Assembly (NCBI GenBank): GCA_963977185.1
Contig: CAXBNV010000035.1
Location: 1 to 16,274, forward strand
Direction: 5' to 3'
DNA: 16,274 nt
From: CAXBNV01 sp963977185
Lineage (GTDB): Bacteria > Pseudomonadota > Gammaproteobacteria > JAGOUU01
The notes beneath the pieces were generated by a model that saw only the letters and a list, made by a program, of their open reading frames with translations, was not told where the DNA came from and made no database searches. The position numbers and the translations under genes are program-made. Of this stretch, positions 16,194-16,274 are shown one piece after another (the stretch's first letter is position 1; the number at the start of each line of letters is the position of its first letter).

Positions 16194-16255
16194 ATTAATT
16201 TATAAATCTCAGTTCGACCTAAGCAATATATTAGCTCCTGAGAAATCCTTTTTCT

Positions 16256-16274
16256 GCTCCTTTTAGGAGCCTTT
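16256..16274 (+). terminator. Intrinsic terminator at the right edge
   Basis: GCTCCT (16256-16261) and AGGAGC (16265-16270) form a perfect stem around TTT, followed by C and a T-run cut by the window end. It lies about 62 bp after the orphan gene's stop codon. It is the most GC-rich stem in the window. A second GCTCCT at 16234-16239 could also pair with the same AGGAGC. Confidence 0.75.

Noticed and set aside
16207..16235. GTTCGACCT resembling a tRNA T-loop
   Set aside because: No acceptor, D or anticodon stem can be built around it.
16234..16260. CTGAGA resembling the thiamine-diphosphate riboswitch core
   Set aside because: The rest of the riboswitch consensus is missing, and it lies after a gene rather than before a thiamine-related one.

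Overview
The window is a very AT-rich stretch (roughly 30 % G+C by eye) of a gammaproteobacterial chromosome. The gene set and order (rph divergent from gmk-rpoZ-spoT-ridA, with an oxyR-type gene close by) is a neighbourhood known from gammaproteobacteria such as Pseudomonas. The low G+C and the secreted and orphan genes at the right end suggest a host-associated lineage, for example something near Francisellaceae. That placement is inference; nothing in the window fixes the genus.

Left part (1-1757): a small possible 3' end of a plus-strand gene, then a two-gene minus-strand operon, rph (RNase PH) followed after 3 bp by a core-only class I-beta DAHP synthase. A 121-bp divergent region separates rph from gmk.

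Middle part (1758-7453): a plus-strand, closely spaced series of guanylate kinase, RNA polymerase omega, SpoT, RidA, a Sel1-repeat lipoprotein and an OxyR-like LysR regulator. The first three link GTP supply, the ppGpp-responsive polymerase subunit and ppGpp synthesis/hydrolysis. RidA clears reactive imine intermediates. The OxyR-like protein aligns with E. coli OxyR but has serine at position 199 and no cysteine near 208, so it should not sense peroxide through the classical disulfide.

Right part (7454-16274): four plus-strand genes, each with its own 106-144 bp upstream gap. They are a stand-alone thiamine-diphosphate enzyme of the acetolactate synthase family, the ABC-F ATPase Uup, a secreted protein with about ten Asp-box (BNR) repeats, and an 819-residue orphan with no recognisable family. 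The orphan is preceded by a perfect 17-bp hairpin ending 10 nt before its ATG and followed by an intrinsic terminator at the window edge.

Most of the window is conserved housekeeping. The parts that could hold something new are the propeller protein plus orphan pair at 11384-16193, the hairpin between them, the Cys-less OxyR homologue, and the structured gap at 7454-7578. No CRISPR array, insertion sequence, rRNA or tRNA gene was seen, and no gene-free stretch exceeds 300 bases.
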